DNA from: Corynebacterium kalidii | GTDB lineage: Bacteria; Actinomycetota; Actinomycetes; Mycobacteriales; Mycobacteriaceae | Assembly (NCBI RefSeq): GCF_022869005.1 | Contig: NZ_JALIEA010000008.1 | Coordinates: 1 to 64,000 of the forward strand | Reading direction: 5' to 3' | Length of the DNA: 64,000 bases | Shown here: positions 17,438 to 24,909 of the stretch, piece by piece | How the letters are laid out: each line of letters starts with the position of its first letter | Position numbering within the stretch: the stretch's first letter is position 1 | Translations under genes and position numbers: made by a program | The notes under the pieces: generated by a model | What the model was told of the DNA's origin: nothing | The model's input: the letters and a program-made list of their open reading frames with translations, nothing else | Databases searched by the model: none

Positions 17438-18522
17438 CTCCACTCCGGGACCTCCCCGATGTTCTCCGCGACCCACTGGTCGTTGTACAGCGTGTCCGTG
17501 TAGGCGTTGCCGAAATCATGCAGGATCAGCACCGTGTCCGTGCCGCCTGTACCGCTGGTGCCGCTGCGCCGGTCCGCCCCGGCAGCGGCGACGACGGCCC
17601 CGCCCGACGCCCCGGGGAGGATCCCCTCCCGGCGGGCCAGCGCCCGGGCCCCGCACACCGCGTCACCGGCGGTGACCCTGACGACGTCGGCGACAGGGGT
17701 GAGCGACGCGAGCCCCGGGACGACACCGGCACCGAACCCCGGCAGCACCCTCTCCCCGCGCCGGCCGCCGAACAACACCGACCCGACGGCGTCCACCGCC
17801 GTCACCCGCGTCGCCGCACCGGTCTCCCGCAGGTGGCGCACACAACCGCCGATCGTCCCCGTGGTACTCACCGCGACGAGGAGACGGTCCGGCGCGCGTC
17901 CCAGCTGCCCGACGATCTCGCGCATTGTCCCGGACGAATGGGCCTCGAACGCCGCCTGGTTGGAGTACTGGTCGAGATTCACCGCCCCCGGCAGCCGGGT
18001 CAGCAGGTCGGCCACCCGTGACCTGCGGGCCGCCAGCCAGTCACCCGTCTCCGGGTCCGGTGAGGTCACCCGGTGCACCGTCGCACCCAGCGCGGCCATC
18101 ACCGCGACGGTCTGCCGGTTCGCCCGGGGGTCGACGACACAGTGGAAATCGATGCCGTGCAGCACGCAGTCCCGGGCCAGGGCGACCCCGAGATTGCCGG
18201 AGCTGGACTCCACCACACAGCCGCCCGGCTCCAGCGCGCCGGAGGCCAGGGCGGAGTCGAGCAGCGCGGCGGCCGTCCGGTCCTTCGCGCTGCCGCTGGG
18301 GTTGAACCCCTCGAGTTTCGCCCACACCCGGCCGGGGCCGGGGAAGAGCCGTTCCAGCAGAACCAACGGGGTCCCGCCGACGGTGCCGCGAATGCCCGTG
18401 CTGCCTGTGCTGCCTGTGCTGTCCGTGGTGCCTGTCCTCTCAGTGGTGGAAGCCTGCGCGCCGGTCGTCTGGCGGGCCGCCGTCGGCCCGGTTGAGATGA
18501 TCCACGCAGGCACGGAGGTCAC
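17434..18522 (-). CDS. SbnA/Y4xP-like PLP-dependent synthase (cysteine synthase family)
   Basis: Fold-II PLP enzyme of about 362 residues. The PLP lysine lies in FNPSGSAKDRTA near residue 79, and SSSGNLGVALA near 105 binds the substrate carboxylate. TTGTIGGCVRHL, AVDAVGSVLFGG and ILPGASGGAVVAA resemble the SbnA branch (2,3-diaminopropionate synthesis) more than ordinary cysteine synthase. SbnA joins O-phosphoserine and glutamate; whether this enzyme uses the same substrates is inference. GTG at 18522 or 18513 is the only plausible start, giving an overlap of about 80 bases with the decarboxylase gene. The first 45 residues are a low-complexity Thr/Gly/Ser tract from repeats around 18393-18434. 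It is coupled by ATGA to the FAD/Y4yA fusion. Confidence 0.8.
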   Translation of the reverse strand: MTSVPAWIISTGPTAARQTTGAQASTTERTGTTDSTGSTGSTGIRGTVGGTPLVLLERLFPGPGRVWAKLEGFNPSGSAKDRTAAALLDSALASGALEPGGCVVESSSGNLGVALARDCVLHGIDFHCVVDPRANRQTVAVMAALGATVHRVTSPDPETGDWLAARRSRVADLLTRLPGAVNLDQYSNQAAFEAHSSGTMREIVGQLGRAPDRLLVAVSTTGTIGGCVRHLRETGAATRVTAVDAVGSVLFGGRRGERVLPGFGAGVVPGLASLTPVADVVRVTAGDAVCGARALARREGILPGASGGAVVAAAGADRRSGTSGTGGTDTVLILHDFGNAYTDTLYNDQWVAENIGEVPEWR

Positions 18523-19813
18523 GGACCAGGAAGGACGCCAGGTCGTGGCTCATGCCGTTGCGCACCACGATACGCTGCACGGTGACCTCGGTGAGGTCGT
18601 CCGGCATCGGGTAGGCCGGGACGATCCACCCCTTCATGCGCAGCCGGTCCGACAGGTCGTACAGCGTCCACCGCCGGTCCGGGTCGGACGTGAGCCGCCA
18701 GGCGAACACCGGGATGTCCTGCGCCGCGTTCCACAGCTCCAGGTCCGGGAGTGCGCCGATCTCACCGGCGAGGTAGCGCGCCACGTCGATGGTGTTCTGC
18801 TGCACCCGCCGGTACCCCTCCATCCCCAGTTGGAGGAACAGATAGTACTGCAGCAGCACCTGCGCGCCGGGACGGGAGAAGTTCAGCCCGAAGGTCGGCA
18901 TGTCGCCGCCCAGGTAGCTGACCCGGGTGACCAGGTCGTCGGGCAGGTCCCCGGCCTCCCGCCACACGATCCACCCGATCCCGGGGTAGACCAGACCGTA
19001 CTTGTGCCCGGAGACGTTGATCGACGCCACCCGGGGGAGGCGGAAGTCCCACTCCAGGTCCGGCTGCAGGAACGGTGCGACCATCCCGCCGGACGCGGCG
19101 TCCACGTGGATGCGCACGTCCAGGCCCGTGTCGTCCTGGATGCGGTCGAGCGCCGCGGAGATGTCCTTCACCGGTTCATACATGCCGGTGTAGGTCACCC
19201 CCAGGATCGCGACCACCCCGATGGTGTTCTCGTCGACGTAGGATGCCAGGTCATGGCCGTCGAGGACCCTGTGGTCCTCCGAGATCGGCACGTACCGTGG
19301 CTCGACCTCGAAGAAGTTGCAGAACTTCTCCCAGCACACCTGGACCGCCGAGGACATCACGAGGTTGGGACGGTCCGTCGGGGCACCCTCGGCGCGGCGC
19401 CGGTGCTGCCACCGGCGCTTCAACGCCAGCCCGCCCATCATGCACGCCTCGGACGAGCCGACCGTGGACGTCCCGGCGGTGTTGTCCGGGTCCGGCGCGT
19501 TCCACAGCGCGGCGATCATCCGCCAGCACCGGTCCTCGATGTCCGCGGTCGCGGGGTACTCGTCCTTGTCGACCATGTTCTTGTCGAACGCCTCGCGGTA
19601 GAGGCGGTCGGCGTAGTCGTCCATCCACGTGCCCACGAACGTCGCCAGGTTCATCCGCGCATTGCCGTCGAGCATCGCCTCGTCATGGATGACCTGGTAG
19701 GCGGTCTCCGGGAGCGCCTCGGCCTCCGGAATGCGGTTGCGGGGGAAACTCGTGGCCTCGCCGACGCGGGCGAACAGAGGATTGAGCTCGACGTTCCGGC
19801 GGTCGTCGACCAT
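18440..19813 (-). CDS. gadB: Glutamate decarboxylase (PLP-dependent)
   Basis: Group II PLP decarboxylase of about 457 residues, a normal length for bacterial GadB. It has VGSSEACMMGGLALKRRW near 118-135, the aspartate in HVDAASGGMVAPF near 240, and the PLP lysine in INVSGHKYGLVYPGIGW near 270. It should convert glutamate to GABA, consuming a proton. In most bacteria gadB pairs with an antiporter for acid resistance, but none is seen here. Instead it heads a reverse-strand run with an SbnA-like synthase and a PLP decarboxylase fusion, so it may serve a biosynthetic role. ATG 19813 is preferred over GTG 19825, with GGAAAGG about 12 bases upstream of the ATG. Confidence 0.88.
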   Translation of the reverse strand: MVDDRRNVELNPLFARVGEATSFPRNRIPEAEALPETAYQVIHDEAMLDGNARMNLATFVGTWMDDYADRLYREAFDKNMVDKDEYPATADIEDRCWRMIAALWNAPDPDNTAGTSTVGSSEACMMGGLALKRRWQHRRRAEGAPTDRPNLVMSSAVQVCWEKFCNFFEVEPRYVPISEDHRVLDGHDLASYVDENTIGVVAILGVTYTGMYEPVKDISAALDRIQDDTGLDVRIHVDAASGGMVAPFLQPDLEWDFRLPRVASINVSGHKYGLVYPGIGWIVWREAGDLPDDLVTRVSYLGGDMPTFGLNFSRPGAQVLLQYYLFLQLGMEGYRRVQQNTIDVARYLAGEIGALPDLELWNAAQDIPVFAWRLTSDPDRRWTLYDLSDRLRMKGWIVPAYPMPDDLTEVTVQRIVVRNGMSHDLASFLVRDLRACVDHLNRADGGPPDDRRAGFHH

Positions 19814-19935
19814 GGTTGCGTCCACCCTTTCCGTACACGGGGAAGCCTGACCTGCAGGCCCTGCTACAGGCGACAGTACAGCGGAGTCGCGCCCACGGCT
19901 CGGCGGATCGGAGCCGGGAGCCTAGACTGGGCACC

Positions 19936-20337
19936 GTGAATGGCCCAGCAGAAGGAACCCCGTCCCCTCCCGACGGCGACCGCCCGGCCCTGGCGAAGGT
20001 ACTGTTCCCGACCGGCACCGAGCCGGACCCCCGGTTCACCCTGGCCAACGAGCGCACCTTCCTGGCGTGGATGCGCACCGCCCTGGCGTTCATCGCCGGC
20101 GGGGTCGCTCTGGAGGCGCTGCCCATGGACACCGTCCCGGCGGACCTGCGCAACACCGGTGCCCTCGTGGCCCTGGGCCTGGGGATCGTGCTGGCGGCCG
20201 GTGCGGCGTTCCGGTGGCTGCGCGTGGAGCGCGCCATGCGGGAGGAACGTCCCCTCCCGGCCCCGGCGATCGTCCCCGCCCTGTCCCTGACCGCCCTGCT
20301 CATCGCCGGGGTCCTGCTGGTCGTGGTGGCGTTGTGA
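19936..20337 (+). CDS. DUF202 family membrane protein (YidH-like)
   Basis: Small membrane protein of about 133 residues with three hydrophobic helices. The DUF202 signature is RFTLANERTFLAWMRTALAF near residues 33-52. The function is unknown. GTG 19936 is chosen because the upstream in-frame extension overlaps the start of gadB and has no family similarity. Its stop overlaps the start of a second DUF202 gene (GTGA), a pairing common for this family. Confidence 0.82.
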   Translation: MNGPAEGTPSPPDGDRPALAKVLFPTGTEPDPRFTLANERTFLAWMRTALAFIAGGVALEALPMDTVPADLRNTGALVALGLGIVLAAGAAFRWLRVERAMREERPLPAPAIVPALSLTALLIAGVLLVVVAL

Positions 20338-20666
20338 CGGCCGGGGCCCCGATCCCGCTGGCGGACCCCGGCCTGCAGCCCGAACGCACCAGCATGGCCT
20401 GGGCGCGTACGTCACTGGCGTACCTGGTGGCCGCGGCCGTGACACTGCGGTGGGTACCGCAGCACGGCACCGCGGTGGCGGGGGTGACCGTGGGCCTCAC
20501 CCTCGTCGCCCTCGGCATCTACGCCGGCCAGCGGAGACGCTACCGGGACGCGGCGGTCGGCGTCGCCAGGAACCGGCTGACCGCCTCCGTCGGCGCTGTC
20601 GTCGTCCTCACCGTCTGCACCGTGGCGCTGGGGGTGTTCAGCCTGCTGCTCGTCGCCACCGGGTGA
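20334..20666 (+). CDS. DUF202 family membrane protein
   Basis: Partner of the preceding gene, about 110 residues with three predicted helices. It carries the related signature LQPERTSMAWARTSLAYLV near residues 14-32. GTG at 20334 overlaps the previous stop by four bases, so translation is coupled. The two proteins may form a complex in the membrane (inference); no function is established. Confidence 0.82.
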   Translation: MTAGAPIPLADPGLQPERTSMAWARTSLAYLVAAAVTLRWVPQHGTAVAGVTVGLTLVALGIYAGQRRRYRDAAVGVARNRLTASVGAVVVLTVCTVALGVFSLLLVATG

Positions 20667-20718
20667 CGCCGGTTCGACCAGCGCGGGGCACCGTCGCGGC
20701 CCCTGTAGTATCGGCTGG

Positions 20719-21306
20719 ATGACAAAACGTCTCATCGCCGGTGTCTTCTGGGCCGTGACCGGGTGGCGGCTGGTCACCGAGCCGGCGCCGCGGAGCCCCA
20801 CTATCCTCGTCGGCGCCCCGCACACCTCCAACTGGGACTTCATCCTGATGCTCGGCATCGCCTGGAAACTGGGTATCCGGATCCGCTGGCTGGGCAAGGA
20901 GAGCCTGTTCCGCGGATGGCGCGGCCCGGTGATGCGGTCCCTCGGCGGGATCCCGGTCGACCGGGACGCCCCGGGCGAGGTCGTCGGCGACCTGGTGCGA
21001 CAGGTCAGCGCGGACTCCGCCACCGCTGTCGTCATCACACCGGACGGGACACGCGGGGCCCACACCCACTGGAAGTCCGGCTTCTACCGGCTGGCGGAAC
21101 AGACCGGCCTGCCCGTCACCCTGGGGTACGTCGACCGACCGACCCGGACGACCGGGCTGGGCCCGACCATCGTGATCACCGGGGACGTCACCGCGGACAT
21201 GGACCGCATCCGTGACTTCTACCGGGACAAGTCCGGACTGCGGCCCGAGGCCCGCGTCGAGCCGCGGCTGCGTAGCGAATCCGGCAGCGAATCCGGCAGC
21301 GAGTGA
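20719..21306 (+). CDS. 1-acylglycerol-3-phosphate acyltransferase-like protein (PlsC family)
   Basis: Acyltransferase of 195 residues with the PlsC motifs: HTSNWD near 35-40 (variant of HxxxxD), a GKESLFRG segment, GGIPVDR near 75-81 and TPDGTRG near 112-118. It should transfer an acyl group to a lysophospholipid or related acceptor at the membrane. It belongs to the short, divergent PlsC group common in many bacteria. A TAGTAT -10-like hexamer lies just upstream of the ATG. A 12-bp duplication encodes the Glu-Ser-Gly-Ser C-terminus. The hemolysin III gene begins 12 bases after its stop. Confidence 0.8.
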   Translation: MTKRLIAGVFWAVTGWRLVTEPAPRSPTILVGAPHTSNWDFILMLGIAWKLGIRIRWLGKESLFRGWRGPVMRSLGGIPVDRDAPGEVVGDLVRQVSADSATAVVITPDGTRGAHTHWKSGFYRLAEQTGLPVTLGYVDRPTRTTGLGPTIVITGDVTADMDRIRDFYRDKSGLRPEARVEPRLRSESGSESGSE

Positions 21307-21317
21307 GGAGACCCACC

Positions 21318-21998
21318 ATGTCCGGCACCCGCCCCGTCTTCTACCGCGGGCCCCGCCCGGTGCTGCGGGGGTACCTGCACCTGTTCGCGTTCTGGTTCTT
21401 CCTCGGCACCGGAACCAGCCTCACCGTCCTGTCCTTCGCCAACACCGGGTTCTCCGGCCTGGCGGTGGCCACCGCCGTCTACTCCCTGTGCCTGGCGGGC
21501 ATGCTGGGGGTGTCCGCCCTGTACCACCGGGTCCCCTGGAAGAGCGAGGGGTCGGTCCAGTGGTGGCGCCGGGCCGACCACGCGATGATCGCGATCTTCA
21601 TCGCCGGCACCTACGGGCCGGTGTTCGTCGGGGCCGACGCGCCGGGCAACCGGACGCCGATCCTCGTGTTGTGCTGGGTCACCGCGCTGCTCGCCGTGGC
21701 GGTCAACATCCTGTGGATCACCCACCCGCGCTGGTTGTCCGTGACGATCTACCTCTGCCTGGGATGGGTCGCCCTGTTCGGGATGCGGATCCTGTGGGAC
21801 GGGCTGACGGTGCCGGAGCTGGTCCTCATCATCACCGGTGGGGTGATCTACAGTGCCGGGGCGCTGGTGTACGCCCTGAAATGGCCGACGATCAGTGAAC
21901 ACTGGTTCGGCTTCCACGAGGTCTTCCACGCCGGCACCATCATCGCCGCCGGGCTGCACCACATCGCGATCTGGATGGTCGTCCTCGACACCGGGTAG
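21318..21998 (+). CDS. Hemolysin III family membrane protein (TrhA/PAQR type)
   Basis: Seven-helix membrane protein of about 226 residues. Conserved family residues are visible: SALYHRVPW near 66, RRADHAMIAIFIAGTY near 79-94 and the C-terminal FHEVFHAGTIIAAGLHH with its metal-binding histidines. Despite the name, bacterial members are membrane proteins linked to membrane-fluidity or lipid homeostasis; cytolysis is not a safe inference. GAGGAG stands before ATG 21318. It lies just downstream of the PlsC-like gene, which fits a joint role in membrane lipids. Confidence 0.85.
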   Translation: MSGTRPVFYRGPRPVLRGYLHLFAFWFFLGTGTSLTVLSFANTGFSGLAVATAVYSLCLAGMLGVSALYHRVPWKSEGSVQWWRRADHAMIAIFIAGTYGPVFVGADAPGNRTPILVLCWVTALLAVAVNILWITHPRWLSVTIYLCLGWVALFGMRILWDGLTVPELVLIITGGVIYSAGALVYALKWPTISEHWFGFHEVFHAGTIIAAGLHHIAIWMVVLDTG

Positions 21999-22006
21999 AC
22001 GCAGGA

Positions 22007-22041
22007 CGACCCCGGCACCGTCGGTGACGGTGCCGGGGTCG
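22007..22041. terminator. Bidirectional stem-loop terminator
   Basis: Perfect 14-bp arms CGACCCCGGCACCG and CGGTGCCGGGGTCG around a 7-base loop. It sits between the convergent hemolysin III and cspA genes. No long T-run follows, as is usual in GC-rich actinobacteria. Confidence 0.85.
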
Positions 22042-22059
22042 TGTCCGGTGGGGTCGTCC

Positions 22060-22263
22060 TTAAACGACGGTCACGCCGACCGCGGCCGGGCCCTTGCGGC
22101 CGTCCTCGGTCTCGAAGGTGACCTTCTGGTTCTCCTCGAGGCTGCGGAAGCCGCCGCCCTGGATCTCCGAGTAGTGGACGAAGACGTCAGCGGAGCCGTC
22201 CTCGGGGGAGATGAAGCCGAAGCCCTTTTCAGCGTTGAACCATTTGACAGTGCCGTTGATCAT
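22060..22263 (-). CDS. cspA: Cold-shock protein CspA family
   Basis: Single cold-shock domain of 67 residues with both RNA-binding motifs, KGFGFI (residues 13-18) and DVFVHYSEI (26-34). It acts as a single-stranded nucleic-acid-binding RNA chaperone. The transcript has a long upstream region: bases 22264-22459 hold no gene and are AT-richer than the surroundings. This fits the regulated 5' leader common to cold-shock genes. AAGG stands about 10 bases before the ATG. The strong stem-loop at 22007-22041 ends the transcript. Confidence 0.95.
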   Translation of the reverse strand: MINGTVKWFNAEKGFGFISPEDGSADVFVHYSEIQGGGFRSLEENQKVTFETEDGRKGPAAVGVTVV

Positions 22264-22459
22264 GTGATCAGCCCTTCTTCAGTGTCAGCATCCGGATTAT
22301 TCCGCACGCTGGGTCGACCGAATGTTCCGCAAGGAACAAGTTCGCGTCCTCAAGACAACTTCCGTGAACTTGATTCCTCCCGGAACTCGGAAGGGAAAAA
22401 CAACATCAGAAACTGTAACCGCTGTTCACACTACACGGGATCCCGGAAGAAACCAATGG

Positions 22460-23068
22460 TCAGTGTCCGGTGCTCTCCAGGGCCAGTAACGCGGTCTTCG
22501 CCTCGAGCCCGCCGAGATACCCGCCGAGGCTGCCGTCGCTGCGCAGGACACGGTGGCAGGGGACCACGATCGGCAGCGGATTCGTCGCACACGCCGTGCC
22601 CACCGCCCGCACCGCCTTCGGGTTGCCGACGCCCTCGGCGACCTGCCGGTAGGAGCGCGTCTGCGCGTAGCCGATGTGCGGGAGATAGCGCTGGACGGAC
22701 TGCCGGAACCCGGAGGACAGGGCGAAATCCAGGGGCAGGTCGAACTCCTGCCGCGTCCCGGCGAAGTACTCGTCGAGTTCCGCGGCGGCGGCGTCCAGAC
22801 GCCGTGGGGCCCGGAGCACCCGCGGGCTCACCTTCGCCGCCAGGACCGCCAGGACCTCGTCGAAGCCTTCCCGGGCGAACGCCACCCGCAGCAGCCCCCG
22901 GTCGGTGGCGGCCAGCAGCAGCGGGCCGACCGGGGAGTCGACGGTACGGTAGGCCACGTCCAACAGGCCGGACTCCGCGGCGTCGGCGGCGAGCCGGGCC
23001 TGCAGCCGGGTGAGGTCGCCCGCGTCGGCAGGGAACGTGGTGGGGGACAGGGGGACGTCAGCACTCAT
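22460..23068 (-). CDS. ogt: Methylated-DNA-protein-cysteine methyltransferase
   Basis: DNA repair protein of about 202 residues. The active-site PCHRV motif near residues 170-174 is followed by GGYLGGLEAK, and the DNA-binding segment TRSYRQVAEGVGNPKAVRAVG is complete. It accepts an alkyl group from O6-alkylguanine on its cysteine. AAGGAG precedes ATG 23068. The start overlaps the stop of the sigma factor gene by four bases, so the repair enzyme is translationally coupled to an ECF sigma factor. Confidence 0.92.
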   Translation of the reverse strand: MSADVPLSPTTFPADAGDLTRLQARLAADAAESGLLDVAYRTVDSPVGPLLLAATDRGLLRVAFAREGFDEVLAVLAAKVSPRVLRAPRRLDAAAAELDEYFAGTRQEFDLPLDFALSSGFRQSVQRYLPHIGYAQTRSYRQVAEGVGNPKAVRAVGTACATNPLPIVVPCHRVLRSDGSLGGYLGGLEAKTALLALESTGH

Positions 23069-23562
23069 CGCTGCTCTCCTTCGGTGTCGTCGTAGATGCG
23101 GCGGAGCGCCCGGACCCCGTCCGAACTGGCCCGGCGGACCGCGTCGACGCTCCCTCCGATCAGCGCCGCGGTCTCGGCGTGGGGCAGACCGCCGAAGAAG
23201 TGGTACGCCACCGCCAGACGCTGCCTCTCCGGCAGTGAGGCCACCGCGCTCCACAGTCCGGTGTCCGCCCGACCGGGGACGCCCAGGTCGGAGACCTGCT
23301 CCGGCACGGTGTCGGTGGGGACCGCCTGCCGTGCCCGACGCCGCGTGACATCGACGGCCCGACGGTGGGCGACACGCACCAGCCACGCCTCCACGTTCGT
23401 CCCGTCCTCCAGCTCCGGCCAGGCCCGCAGCAACGCCAGGAACGTCTCCGACCAGGCGTCGTCGGCGTCGTGCCCGGGGCCGAGGACGGCACGGCAGACC
23501 CGCAGCACGGTCGCGCCGTGCCGCGTCACGGCCTGCTCGAAAGGTGTTGTCGGGGTCGTCAT
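23065..23562 (-). CDS. ECF-type RNA polymerase sigma factor
   Basis: Sigma factor of about 165 residues. Region 2 is visible in DDAWSETFLALLRAWPEL and VEAWLVRVAHRRAVDVTRRR (about 38-85). Region 4 is ASLPERQRLAVAYHFF followed by the HTH with ETAALIGGS (about 112-150). No anti-sigma gene lies next to it. The downstream gene is the coupled MGMT, so this factor may control alkylation or another stress response (inference). The in-frame extension up to 23766 overlaps the dehydrogenase gene and is unlikely; ATG 23562 or GTG 23568 fits the family. Confidence 0.85.
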   Translation of the reverse strand: MTTPTTPFEQAVTRHGATVLRVCRAVLGPGHDADDAWSETFLALLRAWPELEDGTNVEAWLVRVAHRRAVDVTRRRARQAVPTDTVPEQVSDLGVPGRADTGLWSAVASLPERQRLAVAYHFFGGLPHAETAALIGGSVDAVRRASSDGVRALRRIYDDTEGEQR

Positions 23563-23620
23563 CGTCTTCACACACCGTAGTCGCACCGGACGGCCGGAAC
23601 GTGAGGTCCGCGGCCGGGTG

Positions 23621-24658
23621 TCAGGGCACCAGGACGATACGGCCGGCGACCTTGCCGTCCCGCAGGTCCTCGAACGCCTGTGCCGCGTCGTCGAGGGGGT
23701 AGGTCGTGGTCTCCAGGTGGAGCTTCCCCTGTTGGACGAGAGCCACCGCCTGCCGCATGTCGGCACGGGTGCCGCCGTAGGAGCGCTCGATGTTCACGCC
23801 CCACGGGATCGCGGAGTTGTCGGCGTCGTAGGTGAACGAACCACCGCCGAGTCCCACGAAGCGGATCGCACCGCCCACGCCGACCACCGACAGGGCCAGG
23901 TCCACGGTGGGCTGCACGCCGACGAAGTCGAGGACGACGTCCGCGCCGCGTCCGCCGGTCTCCTCCATGATGCGGGACGCCGCGTCGGCGTCGCTGAGGA
24001 TGGCGACGTCCGCACCGTGTCCGGCGGCGTAGTCGACCTTGCCCTGGTCGGTGTCCAGGGCGATGATGCGGGCGCCGGTGGTGGCGGCGAGGATCTGCAG
24101 GCCCACGTGGCCGAGCCCGCCTAGACCGACGGTCACCACCGTGGCACCACCGACGAGACGGTCGCGCACGCTGTTGACCGCGTGCATCGGTGTCAGTGCG
24201 GCGTCCGCCAACGGTGCCGAGACCGTGGGATCGAGGTCACCGAGCGGGTCGAGGTGGTGGGCCTTCACCGCGAGGTACTCGGCCATGCCACCGGGCGAGC
24301 CGATGCCGGGCGACAGCGGGGCCAGAGAGCCGCGGGGGCTGGCGACCTCGCACTCGTTGTCGCGGCCGGCCAGGCACTTGTCGCACTCGCCGCAGCTGAG
24401 CACCAGGGCGACCAGGGCGCTGTCACCGACGTTCCATCCGGTCACCGCCTCGCCGGTCGCCTCGACGACACCCGCCACTTCGTGGCCCAGTGTGGAACCG
24501 ATCAGGGGGCTGTCGTCGCCACCGGCGATGATGTGCAGGTCAGAGTGGCACAGTCCGGCTCCGGCAACCTTCAGCAGGACCTCGTCGGCCCCGATCTCCG
24601 GAACGGGTTTCTCCTGCACCTCGACGGTGTTGTTCCGGACATAGGACACTGCGCGCAT
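23621..24658 (-). CDS. Zinc-dependent NAD(P)-alcohol dehydrogenase
   Basis: Medium-chain dehydrogenase of about 345 residues. The catalytic zinc site is visible in GLCHSDLH near residue 36-43 and GHEVAG near 61. The structural zinc site is CGECDKCLAGRDNEC near 89-103. The cofactor motif is VGLGGLGHVGLQ near 175. It should oxidise an alcohol or reduce an aldehyde. AAGGAGGAG stands before ATG 24658, an unusually strong ribosome site suggesting high expression. It is divergent from the acyltransferase cluster and 60 bases upstream of the sigma factor gene. Confidence 0.9.
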   Translation of the reverse strand: MRAVSYVRNNTVEVQEKPVPEIGADEVLLKVAGAGLCHSDLHIIAGGDDSPLIGSTLGHEVAGVVEATGEAVTGWNVGDSALVALVLSCGECDKCLAGRDNECEVASPRGSLAPLSPGIGSPGGMAEYLAVKAHHLDPLGDLDPTVSAPLADAALTPMHAVNSVRDRLVGGATVVTVGLGGLGHVGLQILAATTGARIIALDTDQGKVDYAAGHGADVAILSDADAASRIMEETGGRGADVVLDFVGVQPTVDLALSVVGVGGAIRFVGLGGGSFTYDADNSAIPWGVNIERSYGGTRADMRQAVALVQQGKLHLETTTYPLDDAAQAFEDLRDGKVAGRIVLVP

Positions 24659-24909
24659 GATGTGCTCCTCCTTACAGGAATCGAACGCGGGGCTGTCGCC
24701 CCGTTCATTCCCCACGCTACGCCCGCCGGGGATGCCCTCCGCCCGTCGCACCCACTGTGTCGTCGGTCACGACGGGGGCTCCACCGGCTGCGGTGCCTCC
24801 CGAACCGTGTTATCACGGAGCCCTGGCACTCCCGCCTTCTCCAGAATCCTTTCCACACTCCTTTCCCGTACGTCACCTCACCTCTGATCCTCCGGAAGGA
24901 CCCCTCTCC

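Noticed and set aside
14459-19813. A full staphyloferrin-type siderophore cluster
   Set aside because: No IucA/IucC synthetase, SbnB-like dehydrogenase, exporter or iron box is present in the window, so only a related building-block pathway can be proposed.
22460-23575. A 371-residue frame seeming to fuse a domain to MGMT
   Set aside because: Its first half is the out-of-frame shadow of the sigma factor gene; MGMT has its own ATG with AAGGAG at 23068.
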